Shown here one piece after another: positions 8,950-18,013 of a stretch of DNA of 64,000 nucleotides; positions within the stretch are counted from its first letter, which is position 1, and each line of letters opens with the position of its first letter. Source of the DNA: Bacillus sp. MYb209 (lineage in GTDB: Bacteria; Bacillota; Bacilli; Bacillales; Bacillaceae_G); NCBI RefSeq assembly GCF_002975175.1, contig NZ_PCNZ01000004.1, positions 62,001-126,000 on the forward strand, written 5' to 3'. Under the pieces are notes generated by a model that was given only the letters and a program-made list of their open reading frames with translations, ran no database searches and was not told where the DNA came from. The translations under genes and the position numbers were made by a program.

Positions 8950-9454
8950 AAAGAAAATACGCGGTATGGGGCGAAGAACAAAAACTCTTATAAAAAGAAT
9001 TGAAGACGCTACTAAAGCCTTTCCATCTACTTTCTATAACTGTGAATCCTGGCACATCCCTTTACCAGTCTCACAAACTTTTATCGATTCTAGTAAAACA
9101 CCTAAGAAAGTAAAGCGATTGTGCATTCAAACCTTATTAAATCAAGCGAATCAATTAATGACAATAAAACCGAACGATACAAATACATATCGAGTCATTG
9201 TTTTAATCACTGTAGCAAGCTTATGGCACTCACAAATCATCATATTTAAAACCGATGAATACTTTCACAATTTTTTCAATAGAGATAACGAATTTCAAAA
9301 ATGGATTCCACTTTCAAATGCGTCCGACTTTGGGCATGAATGGAGAATATCAATTTCTAACAACGTCCAAACATTGCATTTCCAAGAGATAATTAATAAT
9401 GAAGATGGATTTTATGATGAAGGAGAAATTTTGTTCATTGGAGAGTTAACATAA
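8942..9454 (+). CDS. DUF3916-like hypothetical protein, overlapping the LysR gene
   Basis: A 170-residue protein starting MREKKIRGMGRR, with a conserved-looking WHIPLPVSQTFID segment near residue 40. It resembles the DUF3916 family as I recall it. There is no membrane segment or signal peptide. Its ATG overlaps the final codons of the LysR gene (ATGCGTGA), so translation is probably coupled. The function is unknown; linkage to a regulator/MFS pair hints at the same response. Confidence 0.65.
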   Translation: MREKKIRGMGRRTKTLIKRIEDATKAFPSTFYNCESWHIPLPVSQTFIDSSKTPKKVKRLCIQTLLNQANQLMTIKPNDTNTYRVIVLITVASLWHSQIIIFKTDEYFHNFFNRDNEFQKWIPLSNASDFGHEWRISISNNVQTLHFQEIINNEDGFYDEGEILFIGELT

Positions 9455-9619
9455 TACAATTATATCCACGATTCGATAATAGTAGCACTCTATATAAACA
9501 ACACTAACATCAAGCAATTTTGCAATACTAACAAGTTTCGTCCTACTCCATCCGTATTGTATTAATTCTTTTTCCGCTGCATCCAAAACAACATTTCTCG
9601 TTAATGTCTTTTCTGTCAT
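9446..9619 (-). pseudogene. Truncated TetR-type regulator (N-terminal helix-turn-helix only)
   Basis: A 57-codon minus-strand frame begins MTEKTLTRNVVLDAAEKEL and continues SRTKLVSIAKLLDVSV, the normal first three helices of a TetR regulator. It then loses the family pattern (expected Y-x-H/Y-F-x-x-K) and stops. TetR proteins are about 190 residues, so the ligand domain is gone. It overlaps the end of the DUF3916-like gene by nine bases and lies downstream of the monooxygenase, a common partner of TetR genes. Confidence 0.6.
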
Positions 9620-9652
9620 TTTACTAACCGTCCATTTTGTTTTTATATAGAT

Positions 9653-9688
9653 AGGAAGTGTTGTCTTCTGTATAAGACAACACTTCCT
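9653..9688 (-). terminator. Hairpin terminator after the monooxygenase gene
   Basis: A perfect 15-base-pair stem (9653–9667 with 9674–9688) with a six-base loop lies directly after the stop of the minus-strand monooxygenase. The T-run is weak on either strand. Confidence 0.6.
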
Positions 9689-9695
9689 TAATTAC

Positions 9696-11315
9696 TTAAA
9701 AATTACATAACAAATTTTTAATTACCTCTTTAAGTACTACATCTGGATTTACTACCGCTTTTTCCGTACGCCATCCAATAAAGCCATCTGGTCTAATTAC
9801 TATAGCTCCTTCATGCCCTATCCCATATAATTCACTAAAAACATTTTCTTGAGCAACAAAGTCTCCACTTAAACCAACCCGATATACTTTTATACTTACT
9901 CCTAATTCAGATGAAACGTCATGTGCCGCTTCAGTCCAAACACTAGGCTCTGCCCCAGTAAGTAACACAAAGTTGCTACCGAATAGATCAAGTATAGAAA
10001 CTTCCTTTCCTTCATAAATCCCCAAAAAATGTGGTGCGCGTGTTCCCGGGCGTCCGTTCAAATCTACTATATCCATTCTATGCGGAGTATTGTATTCTTC
10101 TATAATTGCTTCTGAAGAATACTGATAGCCAACAGTAACAGCTAAACTATCCATATTACTCAAATTACTTTCATCTCTACCCGCAGCACGAAATAATATA
10201 CTACTTGCATGGTCCGTCGTTAATTTTGCAACAGGATATCTCTCTTCATGATACGTTGCTAACAATTTTGGATTTGCTTTCCCTTTTAAAACAGCCGCTA
10301 ATTTCCAAGCTAAATTATGTGCATCTTGTATTCCTGTATTTGAACCGAATCCTCCTGTTGGCGGCATAATATGTGCCGAGTCACCAACTAAAAAGATGCG
10401 ATTGGCTTGAAATTTTGTCGCAGTACTTTCAGTCGCTTCCCACGGTAAAACACTTAATATTTCCGTTTCAATATTTGTGCTACCGATTGCAGTTTGAATA
10501 ATTTGTTTACAGCGTTCTATAGAGAAATCCTCTGGTCTCTCTCCTTTTATTGGATCATAAGCTACATGATAAATCCATTTCCTTACGTTATCAACCGGAA
10601 TAAGTGCACCAAGCACTTCTGGATGTCGTATCATCGTAAAACCAAATGCGTCCCCTTTTATAAATTCACTCAAATCAGCTTCAAAATATATGTTCATATA
10701 ATAACCACCGATTGTACCGCGGCCCTCGGTTAAAATCCCTAACTCTTCACGTATGTTACTTTTCGCCCCATCCGCTGCAATTACATAATCACAATGAATC
10801 ATGCTCTCTTCTTTCGTTTCACGATTTCGAATCGTTGCTATTACTCCGTTTCCATTTTGCTCATAAGAAACTAGTTCATGATAAAAAGATAGCTTCCCGC
10901 CTAATCTCTGTGCTTCTTGCAACATCATCTCTTCTAAAGTAATTTGATAACAAGCAGTTTGTTTTGATGGGCTAATCTCTTCCACTTTACGAACTAACTT
11001 TTCGTTATTTTCATACTGTGCCACCCTTATTTGTTCCAACTCTTCATTCTTCACCTCAGCTATTGTTTGAACCGCAATTCTCCCGTGACAATTCTCTAAT
11101 GCTTTACCAGCTAATCGAATTCTTTTTTCTAGACCTAATTCTCGAAATAACTCCATCGTACGAAAAGTAATCCCGCCTGCTTTCGGATGAATTGCAGTAG
11201 ACGGATGCCTTTCAATAAGTAAGTACTCAATGTTCTGTTTTCCAAGAAATAACGCAGACGATAATCCTGATAATCCCCCTCCAACAATTAAAACTGGTAC
11301 ATGTTTTGATTTCAT
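9696..11315 (-). CDS. FAD-dependent aromatic monooxygenase (PheA/TfdB type)
   Basis: A 539-residue flavoprotein hydroxylase. The N-terminal dinucleotide-binding motif is IVGGGLSGLSS (GxGxxG at residues 12–17). The second FAD motif is FLVGDSAHIMPPTGGFGSN, and a C-terminal thioredoxin-like domain is typical of phenol-hydroxylase-like members. It probably uses NAD(P)H and O2 to hydroxylate an aromatic or quinone-like compound. The open frame begins five codons earlier, but the GGAGGG site lies inside that extension and fits the ATG at 11315. The neighbouring TetR remnant suggests lost local control. Confidence 0.88.
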   Translation of the reverse strand: MKSKHVPVLIVGGGLSGLSSALFLGKQNIEYLLIERHPSTAIHPKAGGITFRTMELFRELGLEKRIRLAGKALENCHGRIAVQTIAEVKNEELEQIRVAQYENNEKLVRKVEEISPSKQTACYQITLEEMMLQEAQRLGGKLSFYHELVSYEQNGNGVIATIRNRETKEESMIHCDYVIAADGAKSNIREELGILTEGRGTIGGYYMNIYFEADLSEFIKGDAFGFTMIRHPEVLGALIPVDNVRKWIYHVAYDPIKGERPEDFSIERCKQIIQTAIGSTNIETEILSVLPWEATESTATKFQANRIFLVGDSAHIMPPTGGFGSNTGIQDAHNLAWKLAAVLKGKANPKLLATYHEERYPVAKLTTDHASSILFRAAGRDESNLSNMDSLAVTVGYQYSSEAIIEEYNTPHRMDIVDLNGRPGTRAPHFLGIYEGKEVSILDLFGSNFVLLTGAEPSVWTEAAHDVSSELGVSIKVYRVGLSGDFVAQENVFSELYGIGHEGAIVIRPDGFIGWRTEKAVVNPDVVLKEVIKNLLCNF

Positions 11316-11550
11316 ATATTTTCCCTCCACATATATTCTTCTGAGCTCAGTGACATAAATATAATCAAAAAAACAACAAAAATATAGACTTATATTTCAT
11401 TTTGAATTACCATATAGATAGATTACTCCCCAAATTACTTTTGTCATTTTATACCTCTATAATCTCGAAAATTATGTATGTATAAAATGGAAAAATAAGA
11501 AGAGCCTTCTAAAGTAGACATTAAAAAATATCTTATGATTATAAATTTGT

Positions 11551-11582
11551 GAATCCCCCTAAGTTTAATTTTAGGGGGATTC
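11551..11582. terminator. GC-rich hairpin in the 11.3–11.9 kb gap
   Basis: A 12-base-pair perfect stem (11551–11562 with 11571–11582) includes a run of five C/G pairs. It is probably a terminator, but neither flank has a convincing long T-run, so the direction is undecided. The gap 11316–11872 otherwise holds the monooxygenase promoter and the gene remnant at 11573–11782. Confidence 0.45.
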
Positions 11583-11782
11583 TTCATTAAATATAGATAC
11601 CATAGCGACTAATACTTCATAACCTTCACCATCTATAGACGAAGCATTGTTAGATCATTTTCTATTTTTTAAACTTCATCCATTGTATTACGTAAATCTT
11701 CTAATCCTTTTCTATTCCCTATAATAAATGCTTCATGATTTTCATTATCTAAAAATTGATTCGTCTCGATTTTCTTTCTCAA
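11573..11782 (-). pseudogene. Remnant of a small unknown gene
   Basis: A TTG at 11782, with an AGGTG site just upstream, opens a protein-like frame: RKKIETNQFLDNENHEAFII, then GNRKGLEDLRNTMDEV and a stop. A second protein-like stretch in another frame follows immediately (SSIDGEGYEVLVAMVSIFNE). Together they look like one small acidic protein broken by a frameshift, with the tail running into the hairpin at 11551–11582. No family is recognised with certainty. Confidence 0.4.
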
Positions 11783-11872
11783 TATTGCACCTCATACAAC
11801 AATCATGTAGCATTACCGTATCGATGTAATGGTTCATCATCTTAAACCTTTCGACTAATTATTGGAGGTACA

Positions 11873-12217
11873 GTGATTGAAATGAATAAACAAGAACAGT
11901 TAAATATTATTAAAGAAGATTTTATTGATTGTCAAAAAGTATTAGTAGCAATTGGTGATGAAACACGTCAAGCTATTTTGTTAGTTCTAATGAAAACGGA
12001 ATGTCAAACAGGATTACGTGTAGGAGAAATCACTAAACAAACACACCTTTCTCGACCAGCAGTATCACATCACCTTAAAATTTTACGAGAAGCCGGTATT
12101 ATTTTAATGCGAAAAGAAGGTACAAAAAACTTTTATTATATTGATATACGTACAAAATTAGGTTTATTAAAAAATCTTGTATTAGATATTGAGAAGCTAA
12201 TGCAAAACTTTTATTGA
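11873..12217 (+). CDS. ArsR-type winged-helix transcriptional regulator
   Basis: A 114-residue DNA-binding protein of the ArsR/SmtB superfamily. The recognition region is GLRVGEITKQTHLSRPAVSH, followed by the HLKILREAGIILMRKEGTKN wing. No obvious metal-binding Cys pair is seen in the recognition helix, so it probably senses something other than metal. It starts with GTG, five bases after GGAGG. It is 31 bases upstream of the zinc-less alcohol dehydrogenase-like gene on the same strand, so the two form a likely autoregulated operon. Confidence 0.88.
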   Translation: MIEMNKQEQLNIIKEDFIDCQKVLVAIGDETRQAILLVLMKTECQTGLRVGEITKQTHLSRPAVSHHLKILREAGIILMRKEGTKNFYYIDIRTKLGLLKNLVLDIEKLMQNFY

Positions 12218-12248
12218 AATAAGGATACGGTATTTGGAGGTATAGGAA

Positions 12249-13247
12249 ATGAGAGCAATGGTAATTGATAAATATGGGAAAGTCCCAATGCGTATGACAG
12301 AGATGCCCACTCCTGAAATAAATGAGTATGAGGTGCTCGCAGAAATTCATGCAGCTAGTATTAACCCAATTGATTTTAAAATACGCGATGGAAAAGTGAA
12401 GATGTTGCTTAAATATAAAATGCCCCTAATCCTTGGGAATGACTTTTCCGGTGTCATCGTAAAGGTTGGAGCAAAAGTGACCCGCTTTAAAGTTGGTGAT
12501 GAAATATATGCACGTCCAAGAAAAGGTAAAATCGGTACTTTTGCGGAATATATAGCCATTCATGAGGATGATATAGCCTTAAAGCCAAAAAATTTAAGTT
12601 TTGAGGAAGCTGCTTCGATTCCACTTGTTGGCTTAACATCATATCAAGCATTACATGACATCATGCAATTACAAAAAGGACAAAAGATTTTGATTCACGC
12701 TGGATCCGGTGGTGTCGGTACTTTCGCTATTCAGTTAGCAAAAATAATGGGTGCTACTGTTGCAACGACTGCTAGTGAAGCTGGGGCGAATTTAGTAAAA
12801 TCTCTTGGTGCAGATGAAATTATTAATTACAAAACAGAGAAATTTGAAGATATACTAAAAAATTATGATGCTGTATTTGATACAATCGGCGGGAAAACCC
12901 TTGAAAAATCATTCGATATTATAAAAAGCGGAGGGGAAATTGTTTCCGTTTCAGGAATACCGAATGCTCGCTTCGGTAAAGAATTTGGTTCAGGATTTTT
13001 TAAAACTCTCTTATTTTCATTAGCAAGTAATAAACTTACTACCCTTGAAAAAAAGCATAATTCTCAATATTCGTTTTTATTTATGAAGCCAAGTGGGGAT
13101 CAATTACGTATAATTGCAAACTATATTGAATCCGGAAAAATCAAACCTATAATCGATCGAGTTTTTCCTTTTGAAGATGCTCAAAAAGCAATGGAATATT
13201 CGGAGTCTGGAAGAGCAAAAGGTAAAATAATTGTAAAAATCAAATAA
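12249..13247 (+). CDS. NAD(P)H-dependent oxidoreductase, quinone oxidoreductase-like (MDR family)
   Basis: A 332-residue medium-chain reductase. It has an N-terminal GroES-like domain, the nucleotide-binding motif AGSGGVG (residues 151–157) and a Rossmann domain, and lacks the structural-zinc Cys cluster. That combination fits quinone oxidoreductase or enone reductase members, which detoxify quinones or unsaturated carbonyls with NADPH. GGAGG lies upstream of the ATG. It is in an operon with the ArsR regulator and has a strong terminator downstream. Confidence 0.87.
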   Translation: MRAMVIDKYGKVPMRMTEMPTPEINEYEVLAEIHAASINPIDFKIRDGKVKMLLKYKMPLILGNDFSGVIVKVGAKVTRFKVGDEIYARPRKGKIGTFAEYIAIHEDDIALKPKNLSFEEAASIPLVGLTSYQALHDIMQLQKGQKILIHAGSGGVGTFAIQLAKIMGATVATTASEAGANLVKSLGADEIINYKTEKFEDILKNYDAVFDTIGGKTLEKSFDIIKSGGEIVSVSGIPNARFGKEFGSGFFKTLLFSLASNKLTTLEKKHNSQYSFLFMKPSGDQLRIIANYIESGKIKPIIDRVFPFEDAQKAMEYSESGRAKGKIIVKIK

Positions 13248-13299
13248 TAATTAAACAAAGCAAGTTTACTATGTAGTTCGCTCAATAATGAATGATAAC

Positions 13300-13342
13300 A
13301 AAACTCCATTTTGATCAATCTTTTTGAAAAATGGAGTTTTTG
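13300..13342 (+). terminator. Intrinsic terminator after the ArsR–oxidoreductase operon
   Basis: A 13-base-pair stem (13300–13312 with 13328–13340) ends in five T residues on the plus strand. It lies 53 bases past the oxidoreductase stop. Confidence 0.8.
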
Positions 13343-13475
13343 TATTTGCTGTTAAATAGACACCGTGTAATGAAGTCTTTACAATAGATTGCAAGGGGAG
13401 ATTCCATATAATACTTTTAGTTAAGCTTGCAAAGAATACATAAGTACAAATACATAATAAAAAGGAGGAGATAAA

Positions 13476-14942
13476 ATGACTAAAAATAATGAAGCTGGTT
13501 GGAATTTAAATACTAGTTATACTACATTACCACAATCATTTTATACAGAAATCCCCCCAACTCCTGTAAGCTCACCGGAGTTAATTAAACTAAATAACTC
13601 ATTGGCAATATCTCTTGGCTTTAATCCTGAGGAACTAAAAAAGGAAGCTGAAATTGCTATTCTCGCTGGTAATGCAATTCCAGAAGGAGCTCACCCGCTA
13701 GCTCAAGCATATGCTGGACACCAATTTGGTCATTTCAACATGTTAGGAGATGGCCGTGCCCTTTTAATTGGAGAACAAATTACTCCTTCAGGCGAACGCT
13801 TTGATATTCAGCTGAAAGGTTCCGGTCCAACTCCATACTCTCGCCGTGGTGATGGCCGTGCTGCGCTCGGTCCGATGCTACGTGAATATATTATTAGTGA
13901 AGCGATGTACGCGCTTGATATTCCCACAACTCGTAGCTTAGCAGTAGTCTCAACTGGCGAACCAATATATCGCGAAACAAAGCTACCTGGAGCTATTTTA
14001 ACTAGAGTTGCAAGCAGTCATATACGCGTTGGAACATTCCAATATGCCGCTACTCGCGGCTCAATCGAGGATCTCAAAGCGTTAGCTGACTATACGATAA
14101 AAAGACATTATCCAGAAATTGAATCTACTGAAAATCCATACGTTTCATTACTACAAGAAGTTATTAAGAAACAAGCCAGCCTCATCGCCAAATGGCAACT
14201 CGTCGGCTTCATTCACGGCGTAATGAATACTGACAATATAACGATTAGCGGTGAAACGATTGATTACGGTCCTTGTGCCTTTATGGATAGTTATGACCAA
14301 GGAACAGTATTTAGCTCTATTGATGTAAAGGGCCGCTACGCATTTGGAAATCAGCCGTATATGGCTGCATGGGACCTTGCACGATTAGCTGAGTCTTTAA
14401 TGCCGATTCTACACGAAGATGAAGAAGCAGCGCTAAAGATTGCACAAGATGAAATTTCAAAGTTCAGCGTGCAGTACGAAAACAATTGGTTCCTCGGAAT
14501 GAAGAAGAAATTAGGACTATTTAGCAATGAAGAGCAAGATCAATCACTTATTGAGAAACTTTTAAAAGCAATGGAAAAATATAAAGCAGATTATACAAAT
14601 ACATTCCGTGCATTAACTGACACTACATTAGAAAATACACCTTTATTTGAAAGTCCTGAATTTAAAGAATGGTACGAGCTATGGCAATCTCGGTTAGAAA
14701 GACAAAAAGAATCGAAAGATGATGCATACAAATTAATGAAAAATAACAACCCAGTAATCATCCCCAGGAACCACAGAGTAGAAGAAGCACTAGAAGCAGC
14801 TGTTAAAGATGGAGACTATAGCGTAATGGAGAAACTTCTTGAAACTTTAGCAAATCCTTATGAATATTCTCCAGAACAAGCGAATTACTGTACACCTCCT
14901 GCGCCGACTAATCGTCCTTATAGGACTTTTTGCGGGACGTGA
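13476..14942 (+). CDS. selO: SelO/YdiU family protein adenylyltransferase
   Basis: A 488-residue pseudokinase-fold enzyme that, in studied members, transfers AMP to Ser/Thr/Tyr of target proteins in redox stress. Family blocks visible are [45 protein letters not shown] and DYGPCAFMD, which include the ATP- and metal-binding residues. The C-terminus ends TFCGT, with Cys where some homologues have selenocysteine. AAGGAGGAG lies eight bases before the ATG. It is monocistronic, with a hairpin after the stop. Confidence 0.93.
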   Translation: MTKNNEAGWNLNTSYTTLPQSFYTEIPPTPVSSPELIKLNNSLAISLGFNPEELKKEAEIAILAGNAIPEGAHPLAQAYAGHQFGHFNMLGDGRALLIGEQITPSGERFDIQLKGSGPTPYSRRGDGRAALGPMLREYIISEAMYALDIPTTRSLAVVSTGEPIYRETKLPGAILTRVASSHIRVGTFQYAATRGSIEDLKALADYTIKRHYPEIESTENPYVSLLQEVIKKQASLIAKWQLVGFIHGVMNTDNITISGETIDYGPCAFMDSYDQGTVFSSIDVKGRYAFGNQPYMAAWDLARLAESLMPILHEDEEAALKIAQDEISKFSVQYENNWFLGMKKKLGLFSNEEQDQSLIEKLLKAMEKYKADYTNTFRALTDTTLENTPLFESPEFKEWYELWQSRLERQKESKDDAYKLMKNNNPVIIPRNHRVEEALEAAVKDGDYSVMEKLLETLANPYEYSPEQANYCTPPAPTNRPYRTFCGT

Positions 14943-15053
14943 TTTAGAGCACTAAGACTGTTTTTCTGCTCCTAATTGTATTATTTATTAGTGTAATTCC
15001 CACTAAATTCAAGTACACGATTCGTTATTTTTCATAAAGGTACATTATAAATA

Positions 15054-15085
15054 GAAAAGGTGTTTTCGTATAAAAACACCTTCTC
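15054..15085 (+). terminator. Probable terminator after selO
   Basis: A nine-base-pair core stem (15058–15066 with 15073–15081), with imperfect extension, is followed by a T-rich stretch on the plus strand. Confidence 0.6.
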
Positions 15086-15089
15086 TACT

Positions 15090-15590
15090 TTTTTCTCCAT
15101 CTTGTAAAAAAACGTAATTTAATACTCTAGTTTGCGTTTCTTTTATGTATTACATATCGTTAGCATATTCTATGTGATTACAGTTGTATATTATCACCTC
15201 TATCAATTTCCTCCCATGCGAAAAAGGTACATACACCAAACAAGCTGTCACGAACAAAGGAGAGCTCTTTACTTCCTACCTATTTCTTTCCTAATGCGTT
15301 AACTTGGTAACTGTTCTATTAAAATTCTTCTATTCAATCTTCATTTTTTCTTATTATATCCAGGTACATCGATAAGGAACAACTATTCTCGAATATAAAA
15401 ATCCAGCTATTGTACAAATATTGATAAAAAATAAAGGAGAAGAGAATGAATCCATTTTAATATCACTAATGAGAATTTGCATGTTCCAATATCTTCACTA
15501 TATTCCTCAACAATCTTTTATTAAAATTCATTACAATATTTTAAAATTATGACGGATTACTTTCAACATAATGTGAAGGTAGCTCTAACA
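15090..15590. other. Gene-poor 500-base gap
   Basis: No complete gene is visible between the selO terminator and the Rap–Phr terminator. A start-less plus-strand frame at 15376–15552 reads EYKNPAIVQILIKNKGEENE, faintly like an ankyrin repeat. It may be the worn remnant of a longer gene, but it could be chance. Confidence 0.25.
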
Positions 15591-15630
15591 AAAAAAACTG
15601 GCTTGTAAACCTTTAATGTTTACAAGCCAG
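15591..15630 (-). terminator. Intrinsic terminator of the Rap–Phr operon
   Basis: A perfect 13-base-pair stem (15598–15610 with 15618–15630) is followed on the minus strand by seven T residues. It lies 40 bases beyond the phr stop. Confidence 0.88.
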
Positions 15631-15671
15631 TAAATAATATCAACTAAAGCTAGCACTCTTAAAATAATACT

Positions 15672-15863
15672 TTAGAGTTGTCTTCCCTCTAAGTATACTA
15701 ACTCAGGTCTCGTTGGAGACCACCCTTCTCCGTGAGTCGATTGTAACTTATTGACGACAGTATTTGCGGTTGCTGTTTGTTGAATCTTTGGAGTAGTATT
15801 TATCGTAAAAACTGTAATACCTGTAACAGCTAAACTCATTACCATTAAACTCAGTTTCTTCAT
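15672..15863 (-). CDS. Phr-type quorum-sensing peptide precursor
   Basis: A 63-residue pre-peptide with a basic N-terminus and hydrophobic core (MKKLSLMVMSLAVTGITVF), then a polar secreted part ending STHGEGWSPTRPELVYLEGR-QL. It directly follows the rap gene with a one-base stop/start overlap (TAATG), the standard Rap–Phr arrangement. Phr precursors are exported, trimmed to five to seven residues and re-imported by oligopeptide permease to inhibit Rap. This one is somewhat longer than the usual 40–57 residues. The mature peptide cannot be fixed; it could lie around HGEGW or at the C-terminus. Confidence 0.8.
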   Translation of the reverse strand: MKKLSLMVMSLAVTGITVFTINTTPKIQQTATANTVVNKLQSTHGEGWSPTRPELVYLEGRQL

Positions 15864-16975
15864 TATTTTAACGCCCCTTTAGCTAAATTTGTTTTTCTTG
15901 CTTCAAGACTTAAACAAAAATATTCACTAGACGTTTTATAATCACATACCTCATATAACCTAGCTGCCATCACCTCAGCATATTCTTCTACATAATAAGA
16001 AAGATTCTCTTCTTTGAAATAAGAAATCCCTGTAACAATTACCCTTTTTAATTCCTCGATAGTCACATTATTATTTAATGTTTTTAAAATATTGAAATGA
16101 TGTGTATATTCTTCATTCTCTACTTCTGAACAAAGTTCCAATCCTTTTTCAATAAGGGTAGAAGATACATTTGTTTCACCTAACTTAGAATATTCCCTAG
16201 CTTGTAAAAAAACAGCTTTGAAATGATTAGGTATGTTCTCTGTTACTTCTGATAAGTGACGGATAGCTAATTCAGAAAGGTTTTGATTTGCATATAGCCA
16301 CCCTAAGTTGTGCCGCACGAATGAAATTAATCTTTCTTCATTATTTTTTTGTAATAAATTTAATGCAGAATTTAAATGTTCCTCGGCCTGTTCAAACTGT
16401 TTTAGAGATACACAACTCATTCCAATAGTATTTTCGCAAGAAGCAGTATTACTTTCATAACCTTGGTGTTTAGAGAAGATATCTTTTGAAATAGTTGCAT
16501 AGTGAATAGCTAAAAGTGGTTCATTATTATTATGATAGAATAAGGCTAACTTAGATTGAAATTCAGCTTGTTCGATTTCTTCTGGAACGTCTTTCAAAAA
16601 AAACTCGGCTTTTTCATAATATTTTTTCGCTTCTTTATAATCTTTAAGTATAGTAGCATATACCGCTTTACAAAAATGGTAATAATAAGATAAGAAACCA
16701 TCCGTCGGAATTTTAAAAGAATCTATTTCGTCAAAGCTTCTCTTTGTGATACTAAATCTATCAACAAGCGTTTTATAACGAAAATCTAGTAAGAAATAAT
16801 ATAATAAATTTTGTTCTTGCAACATTTTATTTGATTCTTGTTTCAAAACATCAATATTTTTATCAATTTCTTGTTTTAAATTAGTTGCTTTTGACAATTG
16901 TTGTTGTAACATTGCTTGATACCATTCATTAAGTTGCTTTGTAACCTGTTCGCTTCCCTTCACTGGAATGTTCAT
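15863..16975 (-). CDS. Rap family response-regulator phosphatase / TPR quorum receptor
   Basis: A 370-residue protein of the RRNPP family. It has an N-terminal three-helix region (about 1–75, EWYQAMLQQQLSKA) followed by tandem tetratricopeptide repeats to the end. Examples are KDYKEAKKYYEKAEFFLK, EQAEEHLNSALNLLQKN and SELAIRHLSEVTENI. Members dephosphorylate Spo0F or block ComA-type regulators, and their partner Phr peptide switches them off. AAGGGGA precedes the ATG. The overlap with phr confirms the cassette. Which pathway it controls is unknown; sporulation timing is the commonest. Confidence 0.88.
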   Translation of the reverse strand: MNIPVKGSEQVTKQLNEWYQAMLQQQLSKATNLKQEIDKNIDVLKQESNKMLQEQNLLYYFLLDFRYKTLVDRFSITKRSFDEIDSFKIPTDGFLSYYYHFCKAVYATILKDYKEAKKYYEKAEFFLKDVPEEIEQAEFQSKLALFYHNNNEPLLAIHYATISKDIFSKHQGYESNTASCENTIGMSCVSLKQFEQAEEHLNSALNLLQKNNEERLISFVRHNLGWLYANQNLSELAIRHLSEVTENIPNHFKAVFLQAREYSKLGETNVSSTLIEKGLELCSEVENEEYTHHFNILKTLNNNVTIEELKRVIVTGISYFKEENLSYYVEEYAEVMAARLYEVCDYKTSSEYFCLSLEARKTNLAKGALK

Positions 16976-17220
16976 AAGATCCCCTTTTTTTGAATATTCT
17001 CACATAAATAATAACAAATAGATATTAAGATATAAATATCTCATTAATATTTCTCAACATTTATTTAACATTAAATCCATTAAATTAATCACATGCTGTA
17101 ATTTTTTTAAAACACTAAAGAAAATTGCCACCCATAAATACAGCGTCTAAATCACTATAAAAATCTATAAATACAATATATTAACACTTTATAAATGTGT
17201 ATTCACACTCCACCATTATT

Positions 17221-17826
17221 TTAAACACCCTTCTTCATCAACCCTGCAATCCCCCTACTCCCTTCACTCCCAACCTTCTCAAGTTCTTCTATAACTAATC
17301 CTCGTCTCTCCACAGAATGATTTTGACTTAACTTCGCTTTTCCTTCTATCTTGCTAATCTTAATTTTAAAACCAACTATACCTTTACTTAATCCTTCAAT
17401 ATAATTCGGATCTACATCATTCAGTGAGTAGGTGCTCTTTGGATTTTCATATTTATGTACTAAATCTTGAAGAGAATCTATTAATTCCTGTTCATCTTCA
17501 ACAATTTCTAACTCTCCATATACATGCACCGCAACATAGTTCCATGTTGGTACTGCTTTATTTGTTTCATACCATGACGGAGAGATGTAACTATGTGGCC
17601 CTTGAAAAACAGCTAACACTTGTTGATTTCCACTATCTTTCCACTGCTCATTTGAACGTGCAAAATGACCATATAAAATGCGAGCTTCTCGATCTAACAA
17701 TAACGGCAAATGTGTTGCATATGGTGCTCCGTTATGTTGAGAAAATAAAGTTGCAAAACCATTTTGTTCAATAATTTCGTACTTCGTCTCTTCATCTTGT
17801 ATAGTGAAATATTTTGGTATATACAT
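17221..17826 (-). CDS. PaiB family FMN-binding protein
   Basis: A 201-residue protein of the PaiB family (split-barrel flavin-binding fold). Conserved stretches are the N-terminal [36 protein letters not shown] and [12 protein letters not shown]. In Bacillus subtilis, PaiB is tied to negative control of sporulation and degradative enzymes, though a transport or catalytic role is also possible. AAGGGGA precedes the ATG. No paiA-type acetyltransferase is adjacent. Confidence 0.9.
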   Translation of the reverse strand: MYIPKYFTIQDEETKYEIIEQNGFATLFSQHNGAPYATHLPLLLDREARILYGHFARSNEQWKDSGNQQVLAVFQGPHSYISPSWYETNKAVPTWNYVAVHVYGELEIVEDEQELIDSLQDLVHKYENPKSTYSLNDVDPNYIEGLSKGIVGFKIKISKIEGKAKLSQNHSVERRGLVIEELEKVGSEGSRGIAGLMKKGV

Positions 17827-17951
17827 AAACTTCCCCTTTTCTTGTCTTCTTATTTCCCATTATATTTATGTAATTTATTATTTGGCAGGGACAGATTGTA
17901 ATTGTTTTATAAGGTCAGTGCATATAATAAAACCTCTTCTTCAAAAATAAT

Positions 17952-17979
17952 AGGTGGCATTATATAATTTCTGCCACCT
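17952..17979 (-). terminator. Probable terminator after grpB-like gene
   Basis: An eight-base-pair GC-containing stem (17952–17959 with 17972–17979) lies between the minus-strand GrpB-like gene and paiB, with an A-rich plus-strand flank that reads as T-rich on the minus strand. Confidence 0.5.
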
Positions 17980-18013
17980 TAGTCAATTTTTTTATTGATC
18001 CAAACTCCCTTAT

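Noticed and set aside
15421-15456. AAAGGAG followed by ATG as a start of a gene near 15445
   Set aside because: The ATG frame stops after four codons.
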